From Acidobacteriota bacterium (lineage in GTDB: Bacteria; Acidobacteriota; Terriglobia; Bryobacterales; Bryobacteraceae): a stretch of 64,000 bases of DNA. Location: positions 429,632 to 493,631 of the forward strand of contig JAFDVZ010000002.1 of the NCBI GenBank assembly GCA_018268715.1. Reading direction: 5' to 3'. Each line of letters opens with the position of its first letter. Within the stretch, counting starts at the first letter, position 1. Below the pieces are notes generated by a model that worked only from the letters and a program-made list of their open reading frames with translations, had not been told where the DNA came from and searched no databases. Shown piece after piece: positions 46,256-54,535 of the stretch. Made by a program: the position numbers and the translations under genes.

Positions 46256-46292
46256 GCGTACATTGTACGCAGTTAACGCGTACGCTGTACGC
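46255..46292. promoter_or_regulatory. Paired palindromes GCGTAC-N3-GTACGC upstream of the hydrolase-like gene
   Basis: GCGTAC-ATT-GTACGC occupies 46256-46270 (extended by T/A to 46255-46271), and GCGTAC-GCT-GTACGC occupies 46278-46292. Their centres are 22 bp apart and GTTAAC lies between. On the minus strand TACAAT within the first palindrome would serve as a -10 element just before the ATG at 46255. The second copy lies inside the end of the CE15-SGNH gene. Together they look like a twin operator for an internal operon promoter. Confidence 0.65.
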
Positions 46293-48414
46293 TGGGATCG
46301 CCGGTGGGCGGTGGAGCGTGATCCTCCTGGGCGGGAGGGCCCAGCAGTTCGGTGAACTGCGCCTTCAGCGCGTCGGCCCAGATCTGGTAGCCCTTGGCCG
46401 CCAAATGGAGTTTGTCGGGCACGGTGACGCCGTCGATCAGTTTGCCATCGGGTCCGGCGAGCTTCGGGTTGATATCCAGGAAGCGCACCTTCGCGCCGTC
46501 GGCCATCCTGGCGAGGTTCGCGTTGATCCGCGCGATGATCGGCATGGCGGCCATGTTGTCATTGCGAGGCAGGATGCCCATCACGATGACCGTCGCGTTG
46601 GGGGCCTTTTCCCGGAAGACGGCCACGATCGCCTGAAGGCCTTTGGTGACATCGGCGACGAGCGCATCTTCGCCGCCCGCCGGGATCCGGTTGCCGATGT
46701 TGTTCGTGCCGGCAAGCAGCACCACCACCTTCGGATTGGCGCCTTCGAGCTCGCCGTTGGCCAGGCGCCAGAGGATGTTCTGTGTCCGGTCGGCGCCCCA
46801 GCCGAAGTCGGCGGCGTTCCAGCCGTGGAAATTCTGCTTCCAGTTGGCGAGGAAGTCCGGATAGTCGGTGGCGCCCCAGCGGCGGGTGATGGAGTCGCCT
46901 TCGAAGTAGACGTCGATGCCGCCCTTCTTCGCCTTATCGACCAGGTGCTGGTGGGCGACGATGGAGTTTGCATCCAGACGCGGAAGCGCGACATCGGCGG
47001 CGACGGGTGGAGGCGGCGGGCCCGCGTACTTCATCATCTTGTTGGCCCAGGGGATGAAGTACTTCCAATTCGGCCCGTCGGTGTGACCGCCGTCGTGCTG
47101 GCGCCAGGCGAGTTCGCCTTCCATCAAGGGCGTGTTGACGGGAGGCATCTTCGCCTTGCGGTAGTCTTCGGTGACGCCCAGGTCGCGCACGCCGAGCAGC
47201 CGGAAGACGGGACCCGCGGCCACCGCCGCCATGAAGCTGCCCTGCTGGTCGAGCCAGTTGGCGTCGCCCTTTTCGGGGACGCCATAGCTTACGAAGGTGA
47301 GGCGCGGAGCACACAGCGCGATCAGTTCATGCGAATCGACGGGGATGTCGCCGGCGTTCCTGCTTCCGAAAGCCGCTTCCGATGCGCCGTACTTGAGGAA
47401 GTTGCCGGCCATCCAGTGATATCCGCCGGACCCCGTCAGGTTCTCCACGGCCTCGCCGAAGTTGCGCCGGTGAGGCTTCGCGCCGCCTTCTCCGGACGAT
47501 CCGATCAGCACGACGGCGAAGCGTGTATCGAAGGCCATGGTGACCAGCGCGGCCTTGCCGTACCGCGATACGCCCTCGATGCCCACGCGCCTGGCGTCGA
47601 CGGCGGAGTCCGTTTCAAGGTAATCGAGAGCGCGCGCGGCGCCCCAGGCCCAGGCTCGCAGCGAGCCCCAGTCGTCGGGCTTGCGAGGCTGGCCCTTGTT
47701 GACCAGTCCGATGATGCCCTTGGTGAGTCCGGCGCCGTTGTCGGCCTGGACGCTGGTAGGGTTCAACCCCGCGTAGCCCCAACCCGCGCCGATCAACTGG
47801 ACCGTCGACGGCGGGTCGGTTCCGGCCATGGCGGCGAAGCGCGCGAAGTTAGCGGGCAACGGTTCAGAAGGCAGGGCGGCGCGGCCGAACATCATCATGA
47901 CGGGGACCGGCTTCTTCGCCCAGGCGGGCGTTACCACGACAAGCTGAATGTCAACCGAAATGGACGGGCACGCGCTGTTATCGGCGTGGCCGGTGAGGAG
48001 CTTCGCGACCACGGGGAACGGTCCGACCGTGGAGTTCTCCGTCTTCGTGACGGTCCACGTGATTTTAGGGGCGTTGGGCGGGACGCGGCCGAGCACTTCG
48101 CGCGAGAAGTCTTCGACGATCTCCGGCCGGCGCAGCTTCCACCATTCATCGGCGGTGGTGACGGGCTTGCCGTTCTTCAGGCGGAGCACTTCGGGGTAGT
48201 CCGGGAACGGGTTGGCCGTGGTCTCGTCGTAGTTGGCGTGGTTGGGCGCCTTCTCATTGCCGCTCGGGCCGGGGCGCAGCGCCTTGATGCCGAGTTGCTC
48301 CATCATGTTGCGGTGGTCGTCGGCCGTGGTCCAGTTCTTGGGCTCGGGCTGCGCCCACATCGCGGACGAGGCCAGGATCGCGAGAAGCAGTGTGGAGATG
48401 CGGTGACGTGTCAT
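46273..48414 (-). CDS. Secreted CE15 glucuronoyl esterase fused to SGNH hydrolase
   Basis: A 713-residue two-domain exported esterase. After a signal peptide (cleavage near MWAQ), residues 30-465 form a CE15 alpha/beta hydrolase: nucleophile Ser283 in GVSRYGKAAL (family motif GCSRxGK, with Val for Cys), an SGEGG loop at 307-311 and His444 in HDGGHTDG. A PPPPP linker at 466-470 leads to a GDSL/SGNH domain with Ser508 in EGDSI, GTNN at 569-572, Asp667 and His670 in DKLH. CE15 enzymes cleave ester bonds between lignin alcohols and glucuronoxylan; SGNH partners often remove acetyl groups. It diverges from a TetR gene. Confidence 0.88.
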   Translation of the reverse strand: MTRHRISTLLLAILASSAMWAQPEPKNWTTADDHRNMMEQLGIKALRPGPSGNEKAPNHANYDETTANPFPDYPEVLRLKNGKPVTTADEWWKLRRPEIVEDFSREVLGRVPPNAPKITWTVTKTENSTVGPFPVVAKLLTGHADNSACPSISVDIQLVVVTPAWAKKPVPVMMMFGRAALPSEPLPANFARFAAMAGTDPPSTVQLIGAGWGYAGLNPTSVQADNGAGLTKGIIGLVNKGQPRKPDDWGSLRAWAWGAARALDYLETDSAVDARRVGIEGVSRYGKAALVTMAFDTRFAVVLIGSSGEGGAKPHRRNFGEAVENLTGSGGYHWMAGNFLKYGASEAAFGSRNAGDIPVDSHELIALCAPRLTFVSYGVPEKGDANWLDQQGSFMAAVAAGPVFRLLGVRDLGVTEDYRKAKMPPVNTPLMEGELAWRQHDGGHTDGPNWKYFIPWANKMMKYAGPPPPPVAADVALPRLDANSIVAHQHLVDKAKKGGIDVYFEGDSITRRWGATDYPDFLANWKQNFHGWNAADFGWGADRTQNILWRLANGELEGANPKVVVLLAGTNNIGNRIPAGGEDALVADVTKGLQAIVAVFREKAPNATVIVMGILPRNDNMAAMPIIARINANLARMADGAKVRFLDINPKLAGPDGKLIDGVTVPDKLHLAAKGYQIWADALKAQFTELLGPPAQEDHAPPPTGDPSVQRTR

Positions 48415-48432
48415 CGGGATTTCCGCCTGCCA

Positions 48433-48462
48433 CAGTATATCGAGGATATCCGGCGTATACTG
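48433..48462. promoter_or_regulatory. Nested palindrome between CE15-SGNH and tetR genes, probable TetR operator
   Basis: CAGTATA at 48433-48439 and TATACTG at 48456-48462 are exact inverted repeats, and GGATATCC at 48444-48451 shares the same centre (48447.5). TATACT, a good -10 hexamer, is present on both strands. The site occupies most of the 59-bp gap between the divergent genes, so one protein bound here could repress both. Confidence 0.65.
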
Positions 48463-48473
48463 AATGCATTCAA

Positions 48474-49217
48474 ATGGCGGCTAAGCAGAAGCTCATTTGG
48501 GAGCGGGTCCAGGCGCAACCGCGCGAAGGCTCGCAATTGACGTATCCGCGCATTGTGCGGGCGGCGATCCGGCTGGCGGACCGGCAGGGGATCGACGCAA
48601 TCTCCATGCGCAATATCGGCAAGGAACTCGCGACGCCGGTGATGTCGCTGTACCGGTATGTCGCGTCGAAGGACGACGTGCTGGACCTGCTGCTCGACGC
48701 GGCCTACGGCGAGATCGAACTGCCGCCGCGCGCTCCGTCGTGGAAGGACAAGCTGCGGGCTTCGGCGATGGAGACGCGGCGGATGCTGAAGCGGCATCCG
48801 TGGGTGGCGCCGCTGATCACCAGCCGCCCCACCATGGGGCCGAATTACCTGCGCTGGTTCGAATTCGCCATGTCGGCGGTGGCGGAACTAGGCGTCGACA
48901 CGGAGACGCGGATCCGCGCTATCGGCACGCTTCACGCCTACGTCACGGGCGTGGTGAGTTACGAACTCGGCGAGCAGGAGACCAACCGGCGGCTTGGGCT
49001 GACGGCCGAGAAGAAGCGCCAACTCGCGGCGCCGTATCTGAAGACGATTCTCGCTTCCGGGCAGTATCCGCAACTGGCGGAGTTCGTCGCGCAAGGCTCG
49101 GGCGAGCCATCGGAGGCGACGTTCGAGTTTGGCTTGAACTGCGTGATCGGCGGGATCGAACAGGCGCTCACTTCGCCGAGAGCACGCGTTCGTAGTGCGA
49201 CTCGTACTTCGGAATGA
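48474..49217 (+). CDS. TetR family transcriptional regulator (TetR_C_1 type)
   Basis: A 247-residue repressor. The helix-turn-helix spans residues 22-65 (YPRIVRAAIRLADRQGIDAISMRNIGKELATPVMSLYRYVASKDDVL, quoted in part), with VMSLYRY as the recognition helix. The C-terminal domain is of the tetracycline-repressor-like group. It starts at ATG 48474, 12 bp after a TATACT element. It diverges from the CE15-SGNH gene and probably regulates it and itself. Its last 50 bases overlap the convergent bshA gene. Confidence 0.9.
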   Translation: MAAKQKLIWERVQAQPREGSQLTYPRIVRAAIRLADRQGIDAISMRNIGKELATPVMSLYRYVASKDDVLDLLLDAAYGEIELPPRAPSWKDKLRASAMETRRMLKRHPWVAPLITSRPTMGPNYLRWFEFAMSAVAELGVDTETRIRAIGTLHAYVTGVVSYELGEQETNRRLGLTAEKKRQLAAPYLKTILASGQYPQLAEFVAQGSGEPSEATFEFGLNCVIGGIEQALTSPRARVRSATRTSE

Positions 49218-50274
49218 TGAGGTCGGTGCTGAAGCGCGTGACCGCGTCGTGGCGGGCGGCCTGCGCCATCGCGCGGTAGAGGGCTTCGTCCGTCAATAGC
49301 TGCACTACGCGGCGGGCCTGGGCTTCAACGTCGCCCACAGGCTCCAGGAAACCGGTGACGCCGTCGGCGACCAGTTCCGGCACGCCGCCGCACGCCGTGG
49401 CCACGGGGGGCAAGCCACAGGCCATCGCTTCCAGCGCGGCGAGTCCGAACGCCTCAAGCTCGCTCGGCATCAGCAGGATATGCGCCCGCGGGAACAGGCG
49501 CTCCACGTGATCCTGCTTGCCAAGAAAGGTCACGTGGTCCTGCACGCCCAGATCCCATGCGAGCGATTCACAGGGACCGCGCAGGGGACCGTCGCCCACC
49601 ATCATCAACTCCGCGTCCACCTCACGCCGCACGTAGGCGAGGATGCGGACGCAATCGAGCGGGCGCTTCACCTCCCGGAAGTTCGACACGTGCATCAGGC
49701 GCTTGCGTTCGGGCCGCGCCGCCGGGTCCGGACGGTACATGGAGACGTTGACGAAGTTACCGATCACGTCGATGTCGTTCGCGACGTGGAAGACGTCGAT
49801 AGTCCGCCGGCGCATGTAGTCGCTAATGGTGGTGACGCCGTCGGATTGTTCGATGGAGTACTTGGTGATCGGGTAGTAGGAACGGTCCGTGCCGACCAGC
49901 GTGATGTCGGTGCCGTGCAGCGTGGTGACGAATGGCAGGCGGCGCTTCGGCTTCAGGATGTCGCGCGCAAGGCTGGCCGATGTAGAGTGCGGGATGGCGT
50001 AGTGGACGTGCAGCAGGTCCAAGTGGTAGCGTTCGGCCACCTCCGCCATGTGCGAGGCGAGCGCCAGGCAGTAAGGCGGATATTGGAACAGCGGGTAGTT
50101 GGAGACTTCGACTTCGTGATAGTGGATGCGCGGCAGGCCGGGGTCGAGCCGGATGGGATTGGCGTAGCTGATGAAGTGGATCTCGTGCCCGCGCATGGCG
50201 AGCTCGAGCCCCAGTTCCGTCGCGACGATGCCGCTGCCGCCATAGGTCGGGTAGCAGGTGATCCCGATCCGCAT
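49168..50274 (-). CDS. bshA: N-acetyl-alpha-D-glucosaminyl L-malate synthase
   Basis: A 368-residue GT4 retaining transferase that joins UDP-GlcNAc and L-malate in the first step of bacillithiol synthesis. The N-terminus [22 protein letters not shown] is diagnostic, followed by [32 protein letters not shown] and the nucleotide-sugar site [17 protein letters not shown] start at 50274 shares one base with the cpaF stop (TGATG); the open frame runs to 50715 but its extension lies within cpaF. Bacillithiol occurs in Firmicutes, Deinococcus and some Bacteroidota and Acidobacteria. The other bsh genes are not in the window. Confidence 0.93.
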   Translation of the reverse strand: MRIGITCYPTYGGSGIVATELGLELAMRGHEIHFISYANPIRLDPGLPRIHYHEVEVSNYPLFQYPPYCLALASHMAEVAERYHLDLLHVHYAIPHSTSASLARDILKPKRRLPFVTTLHGTDITLVGTDRSYYPITKYSIEQSDGVTTISDYMRRRTIDVFHVANDIDVIGNFVNVSMYRPDPAARPERKRLMHVSNFREVKRPLDCVRILAYVRREVDAELMMVGDGPLRGPCESLAWDLGVQDHVTFLGKQDHVERLFPRAHILLMPSELEAFGLAALEAMACGLPPVATACGGVPELVADGVTGFLEPVGDVEAQARRVVQLLTDEALYRAMAQAARHDAVTRFSTDLIIPKYESHYERVLSAK

Positions 50275-51623
50275 CACTGATTCACTTCGAGGACTTCGGC
50301 GAAGATCGACGGGTTGATGCTGACGCCCGCGACACGGAGACGATCCAGCACGCGGGGCGCGGCGCCAGTGGAGCGGAAACGGCCCTGCACCTTGCCCGCG
50401 TCGGTGACGCCGGTGCGTTCGAAGATGAAGATGTCCTGGACGTCGACGCGCTCGTCGCGAACGCCCAGCACTTCGGAGATATTCACGATCTTGCGCGTGC
50501 CGTCCTGCAGGCGCGACACCTGCACCACCAGCTTGATGGCGCTGGAAAGCTGCTGGAGGATGACGCGGGTCGGCATCTCGATGTCCGACATCAGCACCAT
50601 CGCCTCCAGGCGCGAGAAGGCGTCGCGCGGGGAGTTCGCGTGGACGGTGCTCATGGAGCCTTCGACGCCGGTGTTCATCGCCTGCAACATGTCGAGCGCC
50701 TCGGCGCCTCGGCACTCGCCGACGATGATGCGGTCCGGACGCATGCGAAGCGCGGTGCGAACGAGTTGGCGCTGGTTGATGCCGCCCTCCTTGTTCAGGT
50801 TGGGCGGGCGCGTTTCGAACTTCACCACGTGGCGCTGCTGGAGTTGCAGTTCAGCGGTGTCTTCGATGGTGACGATGCGCTCCTCTTCAGGGATGAAGCG
50901 GGAGAGGGCGTTCAGCGTAGTCGTCTTACCGGAGCCGGTTCCGCCGGAGATCAGGATCGTCGTCTTCGCCTGCACGCAGGCGGCGAGGAAGCGCAGCATG
51001 CCGTTGGTGAGCGTGCGGTTCGCCAGCATTTCATCGGAGGTGATGACGTGGCGGCCGAAACGGCGGATGCTGAGCGATGGGCCGTCGATGGCAAGCGGAG
51101 GGATGATGGCGTTGACGCGCGATCCGTCGGCCAGGCGGGCGTCGACGATGGGCTGCGCTTCGTCGATGCGGCGTCCGACCTGCGACACGATCTTTTCGAT
51201 GATGTGCAGCAGGTGCGCGTTGTCCTTGAAGCGGACGTTGGTGAGGGCGAGCTTGCCGCCGCGTTCGACGTAGACCTTATTGAAGCCGTTCACCAGGATG
51301 TCGGAGATTGACGGCTCCTTCAGCAGCGGCTCCAGGGGGCCCAGGCCCAGCACTTCGTCGAGCACTTCCTCGATGATCTTGTTCTGCTCGGCGGTGGTCA
51401 TCGGCACGCGCTCGTCTTCGAGCAGGCGCTCGACGACGCGGCCGATCTCGGTGCGCAGGCGATCCTTCGGGATCGACGAGACGCGCTCCATGTTCAGGAC
51501 GCCGATCAGCTTTTTGTGGATCTCGGATTTGAGTTCGAAGTAACGGTCGGCGGCGCGCGTGGCGCCGGGTGGCATACCGCCCGGTCGGGAAGGCGGCTGA
51601 GGACGGTAGCTGCTGCCCATCAC
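50274..51623 (-). CDS. cpaF: CpaF/TadA-type secretion ATPase
   Basis: A 449-residue ATPase of the type II/IV secretion family. It shows the N-terminal helical region (IHKKLIGVLNMERVS, EVLDEVLGLGPLEPLLKEPSISDILVNG), Walker A GGTGSGKT at 227-234, the Asp box VTIEDTAELQLQ, Walker B PDRIIVGECRG and the His box STVHANS. CpaF powers Flp/Tad pilus assembly. The remaining tad genes are absent here, so it must act with proteins encoded elsewhere. A second ATG at 51620 is an equally good start. It is followed by bshA with 1-bp overlap and diverges from the GH51 gene. Confidence 0.92.
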   Translation of the reverse strand: MMGSSYRPQPPSRPGGMPPGATRAADRYFELKSEIHKKLIGVLNMERVSSIPKDRLRTEIGRVVERLLEDERVPMTTAEQNKIIEEVLDEVLGLGPLEPLLKEPSISDILVNGFNKVYVERGGKLALTNVRFKDNAHLLHIIEKIVSQVGRRIDEAQPIVDARLADGSRVNAIIPPLAIDGPSLSIRRFGRHVITSDEMLANRTLTNGMLRFLAACVQAKTTILISGGTGSGKTTTLNALSRFIPEEERIVTIEDTAELQLQQRHVVKFETRPPNLNKEGGINQRQLVRTALRMRPDRIIVGECRGAEALDMLQAMNTGVEGSMSTVHANSPRDAFSRLEAMVLMSDIEMPTRVILQQLSSAIKLVVQVSRLQDGTRKIVNISEVLGVRDERVDVQDIFIFERTGVTDAGKVQGRFRSTGAAPRVLDRLRVAGVSINPSIFAEVLEVNQ

Positions 51624-51659
51624 TTCATTATAGGGACGCTATATGCTCGGGATGTTCCA

Positions 51660-53657
51660 ATGCTCATACGAACTTTACAGGCGTTAACGATGGCGGCGCT
51701 GGCCGCGCTGGCGCAGGATGCGACGATCGAGATCGACGCGGCGAAACCCGCGGGCTATTCGATCCCGAACACGATTTACGGCACGTTTCTCGAACCGATC
51801 GGCAGTTCGATTTATGGCGGAATCTGGGCGCAGATGCTCGAAAATCCGAGCTTCGAGGACAACTTGTGGAACGCCACGGTGTTACGCACGAAGCTCGACG
51901 CGAATCCCGCGCTGTACCGCGCTTCCGAGCTCGGGCTGCCCGTGCCGTGGGAGCCGCTCGACGTCCGGCAGGGGACACGCTATGAGCCGCGATGGGGAGA
52001 CGCCGCGAATTCGCACCGGTCGTTGCTGGTGATGGCGCTGCCCGATCGCGAGACCGGCGTGCGGCAGCAGGTCTACCTTCCTGTGCATCGCACGCTGCGG
52101 TACACGGGCAGTGTGTGGGCCCGGCACATGGATGGTCCGGCATCCATCGAAGTGTCGCTGCGGCGGCGGAACCGGCCGGACGTGGTCTTCGCGAAGGCGA
52201 TCATCGACGCGGCTTCGCCGGAATGGAAGCGGTATGAGTTCACGTTGGAGTTGCAGCGTGGGCAGGTGGCGCGGCTCGAGCCGGCGGACTTTGCGATCTC
52301 GGCGGCGGGAGGGGCGCGGGTCCTGATCGATCAGGCGTTCCTGTGGCCATCGGACCAGGTGAGCGGCATGGATCCCGACATGATCGCGCTGGCGAAGGGC
52401 CTGCGGACGCCGATCCTGCGGTACGGCGGCAACTTCACCTCGGCCTACCATTGGCGCGACGGCATGGGCCCGATGGACAAACGCGTCAGCATGCTGAACT
52501 TGGCGTGGGGCATGCCCGAGTACAACCACTTCGGGACGGATGAATTGTTGGAGTTCACGCGGCTGATCGGCGCGGAACCACAGATCGCGGTGAACCTTGG
52601 GACCGGGACGCCTCAGGAGGCCGCCGAGTGGGTGGAGTATGTGAATCGCAAATGGAACGGCGGCCGCGGCGGGCTGTGGTGGGAGTTGGGCAACGAGTTG
52701 TGGGGCGACTTCCAGGTTGGGTATCCGACGTTGGGACGCGTGGCGGCGGTGACAGAGGCGTTCAGCCGCGCGATCCGGGCCGTGGATCCGAGAGCCCGGC
52801 TGATCGCGACCGGGCAGGATCCGGACCGCTTCGAGGCGTGGAACGCGGAGCAGTTGAAGATCGCTCCGGGCGCCTACGATCTGCTGGCGACGCACTTCGT
52901 GGTGCGGCCGGCCGATGTGTTGCGTAAGAACGCGGACCAGGACTTCGCGACGCTCGCGGGCTTCGCGCTGCCGGTGGAGTTGGAGCGGCGGCTGCGCGCC
53001 ATGAAGGCGCAGATCGATTCGACAGCGGCTCGCGACAAGGTGCGCATCGCGTTCACCGAATGGCTGTTCTGGGGCCGCGACGATCGCGTGATCCGGTTCA
53101 CGAACGTGGCTGGCGCCATCTGCACGGCCGGCATGTTGAACACGCTGATCCGCACTGCGGATTTTGTGCCGGTGTCGGATATGACCGGTCTCATCGAGTT
53201 CGGCGGCATCTGGAAGAAGCGCGGGCAGGTGTTCGGAACGCCGGCGTATTGGGCCTTCCGCATGTACTCGACGTCGGCGGCGAAGCGGCCGGTGGCGGCC
53301 AACACGCGCGTGGAGACCTACGACGTCCACGAAGGGACGAACCGGCTGCCAGAGATCGCGAAGGTTCCCTATCTGGACGCCGTGGCGGCGTTGAATGAAG
53401 CCGGCGATTCGCTCACGCTGTTCGTCGTCAACCGCCATCTGACGCGGTATTTGACCGCGGACATCCGCATCGCGGGTTTCCGGCCGGCGGGGGCGGCGCG
53501 CGTGACCGAACTTCGCGGGACCAGCGTTTTTCAGGCCAACGACGAATCGACGCCGGACGCCGTGATGCCCGTGGAATCGGCGTTCGAGACGGGCGGCGGC
53601 GCGATCAAGCGGACATTCCCGCCGGGAAGCGTTACGCGGATCGAGTTCCGGAAGTAG
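51660..53657 (+). CDS. Secreted GH51-like alpha-L-arabinofuranosidase
   Basis: A 665-residue exported enzyme. After a signal peptide (MLIRTLQALTMAALAALAQ) comes an N-terminal carbohydrate-binding-like region (TIYGTFLEPIGSSIYGGIW, SFEDNLW), then a TIM barrel: RYGGNFTSAYHWRDG, acid/base Glu346 in WWELGNELWG, nucleophile Glu467 in IAFTEWLFWG. A C-terminal beta domain follows. GH51 enzymes release arabinose from arabinoxylan and arabinan. The start at 51660 is set by the signal peptide. It diverges from cpaF by 36 bp and its stop is 5 bp from the YihY stop. Confidence 0.88.
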   Translation: MLIRTLQALTMAALAALAQDATIEIDAAKPAGYSIPNTIYGTFLEPIGSSIYGGIWAQMLENPSFEDNLWNATVLRTKLDANPALYRASELGLPVPWEPLDVRQGTRYEPRWGDAANSHRSLLVMALPDRETGVRQQVYLPVHRTLRYTGSVWARHMDGPASIEVSLRRRNRPDVVFAKAIIDAASPEWKRYEFTLELQRGQVARLEPADFAISAAGGARVLIDQAFLWPSDQVSGMDPDMIALAKGLRTPILRYGGNFTSAYHWRDGMGPMDKRVSMLNLAWGMPEYNHFGTDELLEFTRLIGAEPQIAVNLGTGTPQEAAEWVEYVNRKWNGGRGGLWWELGNELWGDFQVGYPTLGRVAAVTEAFSRAIRAVDPRARLIATGQDPDRFEAWNAEQLKIAPGAYDLLATHFVVRPADVLRKNADQDFATLAGFALPVELERRLRAMKAQIDSTAARDKVRIAFTEWLFWGRDDRVIRFTNVAGAICTAGMLNTLIRTADFVPVSDMTGLIEFGGIWKKRGQVFGTPAYWAFRMYSTSAAKRPVAANTRVETYDVHEGTNRLPEIAKVPYLDAVAALNEAGDSLTLFVVNRHLTRYLTADIRIAGFRPAGAARVTELRGTSVFQANDESTPDAVMPVESAFETGGGAIKRTFPPGSVTRIEFRK

Positions 53658-53662
53658 CGCGT

Positions 53663-54535
53663 TCAGGCCGCCTGAGCGCGGGCGAGCGATCCGCGGCGCT
53701 TGGCGAAGACATGAGTGAACTCGGCGCCGAAGAAGAACACCTGCGCCGAGTAGTACACCCACACCAGCACCACCACGAGCGAACCGGCCGCTCCGTAGGC
53801 CGACGCCACGCTGGCCTGGCCGAGATAGAGCCCGATCAGCGACTTGCCAAGCGTGAACAACACGGAGGTGAACACGGCGCCCCAGAACGTGTCGCGCCAG
53901 CCGATTTCGGTCTGCGGCAGGAATCGGTAGATCAAGGCGAACAGCGCCGTGGCGACAAACAGAGAGAAGAAAACGTTGGCGACCTGCAGCGTCCACCCCG
54001 GCGCCGGCAGCAGGTTCGCGACATAGGCGTTCGCGGCGGCGATGGCGGCGCTGGCCACCAGCGAGACCAGCAACAGAAAGCCCACGGCCAGCACCATTCC
54101 GAACGACAGGAACCGTTCATGCACCATCGCCCACAGGCCGCCGCCCCGCTTAGGCTCGACGCCCCAGATCAGGTTGAGCGAGTCGCGCAGTTCGAGAAAT
54201 ACCCCCGAAGCGCCGAAAAACAGCGTGATCAGGCCGAGCGCCGAGGCGAGGATTCCGGACTTCGGCTGGTAGGCGTTGGCGACCACCGTCTGGATGGCCT
54301 GGGCGCCTTGCTGTCCCACCAGGCCTTCAATCTGCTTGAGGATCTCCCCGCGAGCTGCCTGTTGTCCAAAAGCGAGTCCGATGACAGCCACCATGACGAC
54401 CACCAGCGGGGCCATCGATAGCACCGTATAGTAGGCGAGCGCGGCGCCCAACTTCGGCGCCTGGTGGCGCGACCATTCGCTGTAGGTCTCCGTCAGCAGA
54501 GACCACGCTTGTACGACGCTATTTGATCTTGCCAC
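53663..54535 (-). CDS. YihY/BrkB family inner-membrane protein
   Basis: A 290-residue membrane protein with six predicted helices. Family signatures are HQAPKLGAALAYYTVLSMAPLVVVMVAVIGLAFG, SLNLIWGVEPKR and the C-terminal AYGAAGSLVVVLVWVYYSAQVFFFGAEFTHVFAKR (quoted in part). The family was once annotated as RNase BN, which is not supported; its function is unknown. The start overlaps the end of the ceramidase gene by 17 bp, so the two are co-transcribed. Confidence 0.92.
   Translation of the reverse strand: MARSNSVVQAWSLLTETYSEWSRHQAPKLGAALAYYTVLSMAPLVVVMVAVIGLAFGQQAARGEILKQIEGLVGQQGAQAIQTVVANAYQPKSGILASALGLITLFFGASGVFLELRDSLNLIWGVEPKRGGGLWAMVHERFLSFGMVLAVGFLLLVSLVASAAIAAANAYVANLLPAPGWTLQVANVFFSLFVATALFALIYRFLPQTEIGWRDTFWGAVFTSVLFTLGKSLIGLYLGQASVASAYGAAGSLVVVLVWVYYSAQVFFFGAEFTHVFAKRRGSLARAQAA

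Noticed and set aside
46318-48540. Plus-strand open frame opposite the CE15-SGNH gene
   Set aside because: Same reason: rich in Gly, Arg and Val, no recognisable domain, and fully covered by a better gene on the other strand.
50275-50715. N-terminal extension of BshA
   Set aside because: It lies inside cpaF and has an Arg/His-rich shadow composition; the conserved [13 protein letters not shown] start is at 50274.
51882-53996. Minus-strand open frame opposite the GH51 gene
   Set aside because: Shadow of GH51; it also runs across the YihY gene.
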